From assembly GCA_019636195.1 (NCBI GenBank), contig JAHBYA010000009.1, positions 104,221 to 168,220 on the forward strand: a stretch of 64,000 nt of DNA. The letters are read 5' to 3'. This document shows positions 36,321 through 44,597 of the stretch, one piece after another (the first letter of the stretch is position 1; the number at the start of each line of letters is the position of its first letter). Source of the DNA: Planctomycetota bacterium. Its GTDB lineage: Bacteria; Planctomycetota; UBA8742; UBA2392. The position numbers and the translations under genes are program-made. The notes beneath the pieces were generated by a model. The model saw nothing but the letters and a program-made list of their open reading frames with translations. It was not told where the DNA came from and made no database searches.

Positions 36321-37471
36321 TGCGCCTGCCGCTGCGCTACTCGGTCCGCAACCTGATGCGCCGCAAGGTGCGCACGCTGCTGACCGTGCTGGCGATCGGG
36401 CTGGCGGTGGGCATCAGCGTCGGGCTGTTCGCGTTCGCGCGCGGGGTGCTGGCCGCGGCGCGCGATTCGGGCTCAGACCAGAACGTGCTGATCATTGACC
36501 GCAAAGCCGCCAGCGCCTCGTTTTCGAGCATCCGGCTGGCTGACTACAACCTGCTGAAAAGCCTGCCGCAAGTGGCGCGCGACAAAGACGGCGAGGCCAT
36601 GCTGTCGCCGGAAGTGATCCACCAGTGCCGCGTGCAGGTGGGCGAACAGCTCAATGGCGCGGGCACCGTGCGCGGGGTTACGTCGCAGGTGTTTGCCGTA
36701 AACCCCCGCCTGCGGCTGATTGAGGGCAACCCGCCCTCCAGCGGGCGACAGGTTGCCGTGGGCGAGCTGGCGGCAGCGGCCCTGCGCGTGCCGCCGGAGG
36801 TGATGGCCGTAGGCCGCCAAATCCAGTTTGAGGGCGAGACATGGGAGATTGTGGGGCGCTTCTCGACGGGCGGCTCCGCCATGGACGGCGAGATTCTGGC
36901 AAGCGTCAGCGAGTTGATGGCAGTGCTGAACCGCGACACCTACTCGTGCGTCGTCGCCACCGCGGCCAGCCGCGCCGACGTGGCCCCGCTGCTCAAGGCC
37001 TTGAACAGCCGCAACGACATCCAGTTCAAGGCGGTTGTCGAGACCGAGTACTACCGCGCGCTGGCTGAGGGCTACCAGCGTATCATCGCGCTGGTGCTGC
37101 TGGTTTCGGTGATGGCCACCGCGGGCGGGCTGGTAAGCGGTTTGAACACCATGTACGCGTCGGTGATGGGGCGGCTGCGCGAGATCGGCACCTTGAAAGT
37201 CATGGGCTTCAGCAACGGGACGATTCTGCGCTCGTTCATGGTCGAGTCGATGGTGCTGGCGCTGCTGGGCGCGGCGCTGGGTTGCGCGCTGGCGCTGCCG
37301 GTGGACGGCATGGGCGCGCGCTTTACTTCATCGGCGTTGCGCGTGTCCCTGGACGTGTGGGCGATTGCGGGCGGCGTCTCCGTCGCCCTGCTGATCGGCA
37401 TTGCCGGAGCGCTGGCGGCGGCCACCGGCGGGTTGCGCATGTCCATCATCGGCGCTCTCAACGCCAACTGA
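36320..37471 (+). CDS. ABC exporter permease 2 (FtsX/MacB type)
   Basis: 383 aa. The N-terminal helix (VRTLLTVLAIGLAVGIS) precedes a periplasmic domain, and three helices at about 260-375 form the FtsX fold. It is paralogous to the Sec-containing permease but has no in-frame TGA and no CPxxS-like site. The ATG overlaps the upstream TGA (TGATG), so the two permeases are coupled and likely form a heterodimer with the ATPase. Confidence 0.9.
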   Translation: MRLPLRYSVRNLMRRKVRTLLTVLAIGLAVGISVGLFAFARGVLAAARDSGSDQNVLIIDRKAASASFSSIRLADYNLLKSLPQVARDKDGEAMLSPEVIHQCRVQVGEQLNGAGTVRGVTSQVFAVNPRLRLIEGNPPSSGRQVAVGELAAAALRVPPEVMAVGRQIQFEGETWEIVGRFSTGGSAMDGEILASVSELMAVLNRDTYSCVVATAASRADVAPLLKALNSRNDIQFKAVVETEYYRALAEGYQRIIALVLLVSVMATAGGLVSGLNTMYASVMGRLREIGTLKVMGFSNGTILRSFMVESMVLALLGAALGCALALPVDGMGARFTSSALRVSLDVWAIAGGVSVALLIGIAGALAAATGGLRMSIIGALNAN

Positions 37472-37472
37472 C

Positions 37473-37502
37473 CCGAACTTGTACCCGCTGACGAAAGTTC
37501 GG
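37473..37502. promoter_or_regulatory. Inverted repeat upstream of merR
   Basis: CCGAACTT (37473-37480) and AAGTTCGG (37495-37502) form an 8-bp perfect repeat with a 14-base spacer, directly after the permease stop. It may be a hairpin terminator remnant or a regulator-binding site. A clear -35/-10 pair for merR was not settled. Confidence 0.35.
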
Positions 37503-37544
37503 AATCCGTAGTAAACTCCGTGTGTTAGATGAACGGAGGCTGTC

Positions 37545-37958
37545 ATGGCGATGACTGTGGGTGAGCTGGCAAAACGCGCCGGCATCAACCTTGAAACCGT
37601 GCGCTTTTATGAAAAGCAGAAGCTGCTGCCTGAGCCTGAGCGCACGGGCGGCGGGCACCGCCTTTACACCGACGCCGACGTTGAACGCCTGCGCTTCATC
37701 CAGTCAGCAAAGGCGGTCGGCTTTACGTTGAAAGAGATTCGCGTGCTCGCCCGCCTGCGTGAAGAAGACGCGGGCGCGTCCTGCGAAGACGCCATGGAGC
37801 TCGCGCGCCGCAAGCTGGCGGAGATCGAGGACAAGCTCAAGCAGATGCAGTCGATCCGGCGCATGCTTGCCGGTTTTATCGCCGCCTGCCCCGAGAAAGA
37901 CCTCGGCCACTGCCAGGTCATGCAGGGCCTTGAGAAAGTTGCCGCAAAGGACACTTGA
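37545..37958 (+). CDS. MerR family metal-responsive regulator
   Basis: 137 aa. The N-terminal winged helix (TVGELAKRAGINLETVRFYE) is followed by GGGHRLYTDADVERLRFI and a long coiled-coil. Three Cys match the metal-binding positions of MerR: Cys80 (ASCEDA), Cys115 and Cys123 (CPEKDLGHC). The Cys at the first position is typical of regulators of divalent soft metals (Hg, Zn, Cd, Pb) rather than Cu(I) CueR types, while the C-x7-C spacing is CueR-like. It lies between the ABC and the HMA genes and probably controls the downstream or whole set. GGAGG is five bases before the ATG. Confidence 0.9.
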   Translation: MAMTVGELAKRAGINLETVRFYEKQKLLPEPERTGGGHRLYTDADVERLRFIQSAKAVGFTLKEIRVLARLREEDAGASCEDAMELARRKLAEIEDKLKQMQSIRRMLAGFIAACPEKDLGHCQVMQGLEKVAAKDT

Positions 37959-37985
37959 ACCTGTACCCGTCTCCGGGCCTACTGT
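37955..37985 (+). promoter_or_regulatory. Possible MerR-type promoter with 19-base spacer
   Basis: TTGAAC (37955-37960), a 19-base spacer, TACTGT (37980-37985). Long spacers of 19-20 bases are the hallmark of MerR-regulated promoters. The spacer holds CCCG-TCTC-CGGG, a short palindrome. The start would sit close to the GGAGG of the next gene, which leaves little leader. Confidence 0.35.
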
Positions 37986-38000
37986 GCCGCTGGAGGCACT

Positions 38001-38906
38001 GTGAACCTGCTGCTGCGCTGACTGTTAATCCTGCTGCCGGCCGTGATGCCGCTTTCTCTGCACGCGCACAACACGCTCTTCGGCGACGCGCCCCGCACCA
38101 TCTGGCGCGGCGGCCTCGAAGTTGAAGCCGACATGCACTGGGAAATGTTCGGCCGTTTCATGGAGCACGACAGCACCCTGCGCAATCCCGACAACGTGCG
38201 CGTGAACGTGTGGACATTCACCGTCGGCTTGACCTACGGCATCACACGCGACTTTTCTGTGCGCGCAATGGTGCCGGTCAGTTATGCCGTGCGCACCAGC
38301 AAGGTGCGCGACATGAACGACAACTACTTCGGCATGCGCGACATCGGCCTTGCCTTCAAGTACCGCCTGTACAACGAGCCCCAGCCGGGCGGCAGCTTTC
38401 AAGGCGGCGTGTTTGTTGAGTTCATGCTGCCGACCGCCCAGGCCCGCGGCCCGATCGGCCTGCTGAGCAAGAACATCTCGTTCGGCGACGAGACGGTTGA
38501 CTTTCGGGCCGGGGCGACGTGGTCCTACAGCACCACGCGCCACTACTTCTGGTTTGACGTCTCCGCGCGCACCAGCACATTGAACGAAGGCCGGATTATG
38601 GGCCCCAGCGCCAACATCCACCCGGCCTATGCCGTGCGCGTCTTTGAGCTTACCGATTACCGCGACTTCGACATGATCCTGCTGTTCGAAACGGACGTCG
38701 AGTACGCCTACCGCATGTGGATGGACTACAAGCAGGTGCGGCCTTCCGGCCACTTCAAGGTGCATGTCAGCTTCGGGATCCAAATGAACATCACCAATCG
38801 CGTGGAGATGAAGCTGGGTTACGAATACCCGATTTACCAGTACTATTACATGCGGACCTTCGTCCATGAGGGCGAGGGCAAAATCAGCTTCAACTACCTG
38901 TTCTGA
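38001..38906 (+). CDS. Outer-membrane beta-barrel-type protein, in-frame TGA near the start
   Basis: 301 aa from GTG 38001, with GGAGG four bases upstream. TGA at 38019-38021 would be Sec7, in the signal peptide (MNLLLR-U-LLILLPAVMPLSLHA). Downstream the protein has many alternating beta strands (VNVWTFTVGLTYGITRDFSV, FKYRLYNEPQPGG, VEFMLPTA), like COG4313/phenol-degradation MetA-type barrels, and ends MRTFVHEGEGKISFNYLF. The alternative start GTG 38043 has no ribosome site and would leave only a truncated signal peptide. A SECIS-like stem-loop (38038-38051, loop CGTGAT) starts 21 bases after the TGA. The Sec reading is least certain here. Confidence 0.6.
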
Positions 38907-39343
38907 TGAGATACGCCGCGCATATCCTTGTCTTCGCTGCCCTGCTGCTGGCTGGGTGCAAGGGTCAATTCTGGGTATGGCAGCAGTCGCCCGAACTGAT
39001 CTTTGCCGAGGAAGAGGCCGAACACGAGCAGCCGAAGCCCGAGCCGGAGCCTGATCAGCCGCCGCAAGCGCCAAAGGAAATCATCTTTGTGCTGGGCATC
39101 GACGGCATGGACTGAGGGCAGTGAGCGACGGGCGTCATGGACGCCTTCCTGGCCCGGTCGGGCATCAAGGACGCAAAGACAAACATCGTGAAAGCGGAAG
39201 TGTACCTGCTGGCAGACCCGGACACAAAGCTGACCGCGCAGGACGTGAAGACCCTGATGGAAGACGAATTCGGTTACGGCTTCCGCTCGTTTGCCATTGT
39301 CCGTGATGGCAAGTGGCAGGACTACGGCGACGCCCGGCGTTAG
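38906..39343 (+). CDS. Lipoprotein HMA domain with UxxU in place of CxxC
   Basis: 145 aa if the TGAs at 39113-39115 and 39122-39124 are Sec70 and Sec73. A lipobox LLLAGC (Cys18) is followed by an acidic/Pro linker. The HMA domain reads LGIDGMD-U-GQ-U-ATGVMDAFLARSG, exactly the GM-x-C-x-x-C-A-x-x-V pattern with both Cys replaced by TGA. The rest of the domain (KAEVYLLADPD, LMEDEFGYGFRSF) is intact. ATG overlaps the upstream stop (TGATG). It should capture soft metals outside the inner membrane through a diselenolate site. Stem-loops at 39131-39145 and 39152-39163 follow. Confidence 0.85.
39131..39163 (+). promoter_or_regulatory. SECIS-like hairpins of the HMA protein
   Basis: GGCGTC (39131-39136) pairs with GACGCC (39140-39145), loop ATG, 22 bases after the first TGA. 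GCCC (39152-39155) pairs with GGGC (39160-39163), loop GGTC, 32 bases after the second TGA. Only the second has G first in the loop. Confidence 0.4.
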
Positions 39344-39396
39344 ACCGGGGGTTGCGGGTGAGGGCCGCGCCTTCCACACTGCGCCCGGAGAACACC

Positions 39397-39771
39397 ATGA
39401 ACAAACTTCTCGCGGCATTGGCGCTGGTACCGGCCTTGGCGGCGTGCGGTGAAGCCACCGCTGACTTCGAGCAGCCTGCGGCACCTGCAAGAGTCGAGAC
39501 ATCTGTGAAGCAACCCAAAGCCGACGCACCGGCGGCTGGAGGCAAGATGTACGAGATGGTAATCGAAGGCATGCACTGCCAGAACTGCGTGGCCTCAGTC
39601 AAGCGTACGCTTGAGGCGCAACCCGGCGTGGACAAGGCCGAAGTGCACCTTGAGCGCAACCTGGCGATCATCACCATGAAGCCCGGCGCCGCGCTGGACG
39701 AAAAGGCCGCGCTGGCCGCCGTGAACAAGGACTTTACTGCCAAGTCCTGCACGCCGGTCGCATTGCAGTAG
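39397..39771 (+). CDS. Lipoprotein HMA domain (GMHCQNC)
   Basis: 124 aa. A lipobox ALAAC (Cys17) and a Pro/Ala linker precede an HMA domain with EGMHCQNCVASVKRTLEAQPG (Cys61, Cys64) and a normal beta-alpha-beta-beta-alpha-beta run. This is the Cys version of the upstream Sec protein and could pass metal between the two carriers. GGAG stands seven bases before the ATG. It is the last gene of the unit, converging with surE (2-base gap). Confidence 0.93.
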   Translation: MNKLLAALALVPALAACGEATADFEQPAAPARVETSVKQPKADAPAAGGKMYEMVIEGMHCQNCVASVKRTLEAQPGVDKAEVHLERNLAIITMKPGAALDEKAALAAVNKDFTAKSCTPVALQ

Positions 39772-39772
39772 A

Positions 39773-40561
39773 TCAATCAGGTTTGAAGCCCTTGAACGCC
39801 TCGACCACGCCGGGCTCGTTCATGTTGCTTACGTCGTAGCGCAACGGCGTGATACTGATGTAGCCGTCCCGCACAGCCACGGTGTCCAGCTCAGGGTCGG
39901 TGTGTTTTTCGCGTTCGGCCTTCACTTCGTCCCACACCGGCCAGAAATAGCGGCGACCGTCAGGGCTCACGCGCTCTTCAAAGTTGTCGCCCTTGACCAC
40001 CGGGTTCTGGCGGGTCAGGCGCACGCCCTTGATCTGCTCAGGCTCAAGCGGCGGCAAATTGATGTTGTACAGCCAGTCGGGGCGCGAATGCTTTGCCTTC
40101 AGCAGGCGCCGCACCAGGCCGGCGACCAGCTGGTCAAGCGCGCCCCACTCAATGGCGCCGCCCCACTTGCAATAGCTGACGGCAATGCTGGGCACACCAA
40201 AGCTGTGGGCCTCGGCGGCGGCGCCGACGGTGCCCGAAAAGAAAATGTTCCAGCCCAGGTTGCCGCCGTGGTTGATGCCCGACAGGCAGAGGTCCGGTAA
40301 ACCGCCCATCAGCTTGATGCAGGCCAGTCGCACGCAATCGCAGGGAGTGCCCTCAACGGCAACGCGGCGTGCTTCGCCGTGCGTGTGCGGCAACTCGCGC
40401 GCGAACACCGGCGAATGAATGGTGATGGCATGGGCCTGCGCGCTGTGCTGGCGCTCGGGCGCAACCACGAACACCTCGCCGCCCACGCGCTGCGCAGCCT
40501 GCGTGAGCATGGCAATGCCCTGCGCATCAATGCCGTCGTCGTTGGTTACCAGTATGCGCAT
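39773..40561 (-). CDS. surE: 5'/3'-nucleotidase SurE
   Basis: 262 aa. It dephosphorylates nucleoside monophosphates under stress. The metal site VTNDDGIDAQG at the N-terminus, the NHGGN motif in SGINHGGNLGWN, and the SGTVGAAAEAHSFGVPSIAVS segment are diagnostic. It converges with the HMA gene and has no operon partner. Confidence 0.95.
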   Translation of the reverse strand: MRILVTNDDGIDAQGIAMLTQAAQRVGGEVFVVAPERQHSAQAHAITIHSPVFARELPHTHGEARRVAVEGTPCDCVRLACIKLMGGLPDLCLSGINHGGNLGWNIFFSGTVGAAAEAHSFGVPSIAVSYCKWGGAIEWGALDQLVAGLVRRLLKAKHSRPDWLYNINLPPLEPEQIKGVRLTRQNPVVKGDNFEERVSPDGRRYFWPVWDEVKAEREKHTDPELDTVAVRDGYISITPLRYDVSNMNEPGVVEAFKGFKPD

Positions 40562-40625
40562 GGGGCCTTCCGGGTCAGCAGTATGTTTCCCGGGCCGGTT
40601 TCGGCAACCTAGTCGCGGGCGCGGC

Positions 40626-42584
40626 TCACTTCAGCCCCTTCAGCACGGCGGGCAGCTTCTCGGCCAGGCCTGCCGCATCGGCGCACAGCGCCTTCAGCGC
40701 CGCCGCGTCGCCGCTGATCGCCTTGCGCAACAGGTCGCGGCCGGCATCCTGCCCGGCAAAGACATGCACGGTGGCCCATGCCGAAACATAGTTCAGGCGC
40801 ACTTCGCCGGCCTGATAGAACTCGGCCGGTACCGCTGACCACGCGCGCTTCAGGGCGTCAGCGTTCAGGGCCCCGGATTGTTGCGTCGCAAAGTCTTCAA
40901 ACTCGGCGGGCAGCGCGTCGTGCTCCAGCCGGCCGTCACTCGGGCGCCCGGCGGACAGATACACCGCCATGCCCTCATCCAGCCAGCGGGGCAGCGCGCG
41001 CCCGGTTGCGTGGACGCACAGGTGCCACAACTCGTGCACCAGCGTGCGCGCGAGTTCGTCTTCGCCGAAGGCGCGGCAGGCCATGATCGTGGCCTCGCCG
41101 CCCATCCCGCGCGGGATAAACATGCCGGCCACGTTGTCGAGGTTGTCACCCGCAACCAGCAACGCGGACGAAAGGTATTCCACCGGCCCGGCAAAAATGG
41201 CTACGCGTCCGGGCAGCTTCTCAGGCAGGCGCGGCAGCCAGTCACGCATCACGGACAAGTAGGGCGCCACACGGGCCATGACCTGGCGCAGCACATGGTC
41301 CGGCAGGTCGGAGACCAGGGCCAGCCCGAACGGGCCCGGCACGGACGACGGCGCCAGGGTCTTCGGGCTGACCAGCATGTTCGCCGAATCGGCGAACACA
41401 GCCAGTTGCTCGTGGCCCGGCTCTTTCTCGGCGGCTTTGGCCAGAAGCGCGGCAGCCTCTGACAATCGGCCGGTGTCCGCCAGCAGCCTGGCCTCTATCA
41501 GTGCGGCATCGGGCTCAAGCGCCTGTGGCAGGTCTTTGCGGGCGCGGTCCAGCGCTGCCCTTGCGTCATCGGTGCGGCCGTTGCGGCGCATCGCTTCGGC
41601 CAATGCCAACGAAGTGATCGGGGCAGCTTCGAGCTTTTCCGCGCGCTCCAGCAGTGCAAGCCCGATTTTCGGCTTGCCGGCCAGCAGGGCAGCCACCCCG
41701 CCATCATGGGCCGCCAAAGCATTGCCAGCCAGTTCGTCGGCCAAGGCAATGAGGGCGGCGTTGTCCGCGGCGGCGCGCGTCTGCCGCTGGGCTTCGGTGT
41801 AGGCTGCCCAATGCTTTGCCCTGGACGGATGCTCCTGTCCGCGAATCCCGCCCATCAGGCCGGCGGTTGCGAATTCGCGCAAGCGGGTCAGCGCCCTGCG
41901 CGCCTGCACGCGCGAGTGCGCATCCTGCTGCCACACCGGCGCCAGCAGCGCGTCGATGGCCAGCGTGTGCATGCGCGCGCGCTGGTCGGTAACCGCCAGC
42001 GCGAATGTCGCCCCTTGCGGCAGTTTGGCCTCGGCAAAGGCGCTGGCTGTGCCCAACGTCAGGGTCAAGCCGTCGGACTTCAGCGCAAGCTTCAGCACGG
42101 CGGGCAGCGCCGGCTCAGCGCGTGCGGTGGCGCCGGGTACGGTTGTGAAGCGATCGCGCGTCTTGACCCGGATGGCCAGGCTCAGCCCGTTGTCGTCGCG
42201 GGCGACTTCGGCCAGGTATTCGGCGCCGCCTTCCAGGCTGCGCAAGTGCCATGCGACACGAGAGCGCAAGTCAAGCTCGGCAAGCGTAACTTCGGCGGTG
42301 GCGGACGTCGCGCCGATGTCGATGACCAGCTCAACGGTTCCGTGTTCTTTGCCCGGCGTAACGGTCAGGCCCGCGTCCGCGTAGCCGACGGCGCCCAGCG
42401 CGCTGCCGTTGCCGGACCCCGCCACGTCAATGAATCCGGGTAGTGGCCGGTTGCGCAGGGCCAGCGAGAGCTTGCCCTGCTCCGCGGCGCCGGACCACGC
42501 GTCATCGAAGATGTCGGATGGGTGAAAGGCCTGCGCGCAAAGCGCTGTGCCGGCAAGGGCGAGCATGAGAAAAAGGCGGATCAA
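40626..42584 (-). CDS. Secreted gluzincin-type metallopeptidase domain protein
   Basis: 652 aa from TTG 42584 (GGAGG upstream); a signal peptide follows (IRLFLMLALAGTALCAQA). The long N-terminal region is beta-rich and repetitive with a TPR-like helical middle (RNGRTDDARAALDRARKDL). The C-terminus has HELWH plus LDEGMAVYLS, the gluzincin (MA clan) active site with Glu in the third ligand position. It probably acts in the periplasm or outside the cell. Substrate unknown. Confidence 0.8.
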   Translation of the reverse strand: MIRLFLMLALAGTALCAQAFHPSDIFDDAWSGAAEQGKLSLALRNRPLPGFIDVAGSGNGSALGAVGYADAGLTVTPGKEHGTVELVIDIGATSATAEVTLAELDLRSRVAWHLRSLEGGAEYLAEVARDDNGLSLAIRVKTRDRFTTVPGATARAEPALPAVLKLALKSDGLTLTLGTASAFAEAKLPQGATFALAVTDQRARMHTLAIDALLAPVWQQDAHSRVQARRALTRLREFATAGLMGGIRGQEHPSRAKHWAAYTEAQRQTRAAADNAALIALADELAGNALAAHDGGVAALLAGKPKIGLALLERAEKLEAAPITSLALAEAMRRNGRTDDARAALDRARKDLPQALEPDAALIEARLLADTGRLSEAAALLAKAAEKEPGHEQLAVFADSANMLVSPKTLAPSSVPGPFGLALVSDLPDHVLRQVMARVAPYLSVMRDWLPRLPEKLPGRVAIFAGPVEYLSSALLVAGDNLDNVAGMFIPRGMGGEATIMACRAFGEDELARTLVHELWHLCVHATGRALPRWLDEGMAVYLSAGRPSDGRLEHDALPAEFEDFATQQSGALNADALKRAWSAVPAEFYQAGEVRLNYVSAWATVHVFAGQDAGRDLLRKAISGDAAALKALCADAAGLAEKLPAVLKGLK

Positions 42585-42645
42585 ATACGTCGCCTCCGCG
42601 TCACTGCCGGCCCGCGGACCAGTGTAGCACTTGGGGGTGCTGCCG

Positions 42646-43458
42646 TCAGACCCTGCGCTCAGGAAACACGCCGTACTCTTCACCGCCGCCTTCTTCTTCG
42701 TACTTGGTGCGGCAGTGGATGCAGATGCGTGTGTAGGGCATGGCGTGCAGGCGCTCAATGCTGATGTCGATGCCGCAGGCCTCGCACTCGCCGAACGTGC
42801 CCAGGTCAATTTTCTCCAGGGCGCGGCCGATTTCCTTGAGTTCTTCCGTCTCGTTCTCGATCATCGAGAGGTTGAACTCCTGCTCGTACTGCTCAAAGCT
42901 GCTGTCAGCCAGGTGGTTCGTGCTTACATGCTGGGTCTCGTCGGAAAACGCCTCAGCCTCAAGGTCCTTTACGTCGCCCATCAACTGGGCGCGGCGCGCA
43001 ATCAGCTTCTCGCGCAGCTCTTCAACTTCTTTGCGCGTGGGCTTGCGGTGGTGCAGCGTGATCGGGGTGCTGCCCTTGGACTTTTCGGTCGCATTAACCT
43101 GCCGCAGAATCTCGCGCCCGTCCGACGTGTAGCCCGGGCCGCTGCGCTTGAGGCGAATCAGCACGCCCTTGTTGGGGATGCGCGTGGCTGTGCGTTCAAT
43201 CGTGACTTTCTTGCCTGAGCCCTTGCCCATGGCAAGGCTCTTCTTGCTGGTGGTGGCCGCGGGGGTCGCCGGTTTGCCTGTCATGTCGCTCTTCTTCTCC
43301 GCCTTGGCGGGTTTGGTTGACTTTGCGGGTGCCTTGGACGCCTTCGCCGGCTTCCTGGCGGGCGCTTTCTTGGTCGCCTTTTTCGCGGGCTTGGCGGCCT
43401 TCTTTGCGGGCTTGCTTGCGGTCTTCGTTGCCGGCTTCTTTGAGGCTTTCTTGGCCAT
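42646..43458 (-). CDS. DksA/TraR-like zinc-finger protein with histone-like N-terminus
   Basis: 270 aa from ATG 43458. The first about 85 residues are a Lys/Ala/Pro tail (AKKA, PAKK repeats) like histone H1. The DksA/TraR domain follows: a coiled-coil with the conserved NLADSSFEQYEQEFNL-type segment and a four-Cys zinc finger, Cys225/Cys228 (CEAC) and Cys246/Cys249 (CIHC). DksA proteins bind RNA polymerase with ppGpp. The basic tail implies additional nucleic-acid binding, matching the tail on the first protein of the window. Confidence 0.85.
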   Translation of the reverse strand: MAKKASKKPATKTASKPAKKAAKPAKKATKKAPARKPAKASKAPAKSTKPAKAEKKSDMTGKPATPAATTSKKSLAMGKGSGKKVTIERTATRIPNKGVLIRLKRSGPGYTSDGREILRQVNATEKSKGSTPITLHHRKPTRKEVEELREKLIARRAQLMGDVKDLEAEAFSDETQHVSTNHLADSSFEQYEQEFNLSMIENETEELKEIGRALEKIDLGTFGECEACGIDISIERLHAMPYTRICIHCRTKYEEEGGGEEYGVFPERRV

Positions 43459-43531
43459 TGGCCTCTCGCTTTCGTTCGCAGTTACGCCAACTGAAAAAGG
43501 ACGCGAAATGATAGGCGGCAGGCCGCGCGTG

Positions 43532-43942
43532 TCAAGCAAAGCGCCCCTGATTCAGCGCCCTTTCAAGCGCATCCAGCACCGGCAGGTTCGGTTCAAGAAA
43601 ACGCAACTTGCGCACTTCGGGCGCGGTCAGCCACCTGTGCTCCAGCGCTTCCGGCTTGGGCGTGCTGCCGGCCGCCGCAAAGCCGGTGAAGAACACCAGG
43701 CGCACAACCCGGCCCGGGTACTCTGCGGTACTTCGCATGAACTCAGTCAGCTCGCCCGCCTCAAGGCCCATTTCTTCGCGCAGTTCGCGGCGGGCGCAGT
43801 CTTCGAGGCTTTCGCCGGGCTCCACCTTGCCGCCCGGCCACTCCCACCAACCGGCGTAGTAGCTGCCCTCCGGTCGTTTGTTGACCAGCATGCGCGGCCC
43901 GTCCAGCAGGATCACCACGGCGACTTCGACCGTATCAGTCAT
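43532..43942 (-). CDS. Nudix hydrolase (MutT-like)
   Basis: 136 aa from ATG 43942, eight bases inside the upstream gene end. The Nudix box reads GGKVEPGESLEDCARRELRE and EEMGLEA, with all Glu ligands. Relatives hydrolyse oxidised or non-canonical nucleoside triphosphates. Length suits MutT-type 8-oxo-dGTPases but the substrate is unproven. Confidence 0.9.
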   Translation of the reverse strand: MTDTVEVAVVILLDGPRMLVNKRPEGSYYAGWWEWPGGKVEPGESLEDCARRELREEMGLEAGELTEFMRSTAEYPGRVVRLVFFTGFAAAGSTPKPEALEHRWLTAPEVRKLRFLEPNLPVLDALERALNQGRFA

Positions 43943-44507
43943 CCAGCAGCCCGCCGTCCCGGCCAAATCGATGCAGGTTGGCGCGCACCAGCGCAGGGTC
44001 AGGGCTGACCGGGTCGCCGCCAAGGCCGCGGGCTATGGCAGCTTCTTGCGCCAGCACTGTTGCCAGCGAGCGATCGGGCAGGCCTTCGTCCACGTCCCAG
44101 TTGCGGCGGTACAGCCGCGGGGCGCTTTGGGCGCCGTCCCTTTCCACGCTGGTGTCAGTCGGGAAGTAGATCGGGCGCTCGCCAAGGCTGCTGCGCGGCA
44201 TCCACCCGCCCAACTTGCGGCCGTCGATGGTTACCTGCACGGCAACCCACGGCTTGTTCAGGGTCCAGTCGCTGCGGCTGGCCAGCACCCGCTGGTTGGT
44301 TGCGAGTGTCACGCGCGCCGGGGCAAAACTATCCGGTTCATCCAGCAGCACACAATCGGGGTGCGACTCATGCACCATGACGTAGCGCCAGCAGGACTCT
44401 TCAGCGCCTTCGCCGGACGCGACAAAGATCGGTGCGGGGTCATGGGCGCGCTGGCTTGCACAGCCGGCCAAAGCGGCCAAGGCGACAGCAAACATCAGTC
44501 GGTGCAT
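43935..44507 (-). CDS. SH3-like lipoprotein, paralogue A
   Basis: 190 aa from ATG 44507. Lipobox ALAGC follows a signal peptide. The central part (VLLDEPDSFAPARVTLATNQRV, VQVTIDGRKLGGWMPRSSLG) is an SH3b-like beta barrel that matches the gene at 45584-46141 (VVLSEPDLFMGEPVGKLMANQ, IRATIDGKKVEGWVKQLVL). SH3b domains often bind cell-wall peptides. It shares an operon with the Nudix gene. Confidence 0.75.
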   Translation of the reverse strand: MHRLMFAVALAALAGCASQRAHDPAPIFVASGEGAEESCWRYVMVHESHPDCVLLDEPDSFAPARVTLATNQRVLASRSDWTLNKPWVAVQVTIDGRKLGGWMPRSSLGERPIYFPTDTSVERDGAQSAPRLYRRNWDVDEGLPDRSLATVLAQEAAIARGLGGDPVSPDPALVRANLHRFGRDGGLLDD

Positions 44508-44597
44508 GGGATATCCGGCCAATGGCGTGAGCGTGGGGAGTGTACCCCATGCACGCCTGAACGCAAAGCCGCAGGGCGCCTTTCGGCGCCCCCTGGG

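Noticed and set aside
37473..37502. Intrinsic terminator after the second permease
   Set aside because: The 14-base loop and lack of a T-run argue against it. It was kept only as an inverted repeat of unclear use.
35178..39343. TGA reassigned to Trp or Gly across the genome
   Set aside because: Many genes in the window end in TGA within ATGA or GTGA overlaps with a following start, and homologous positions suit Cys/Sec rather than Trp or Gly. TGA is a normal stop here.
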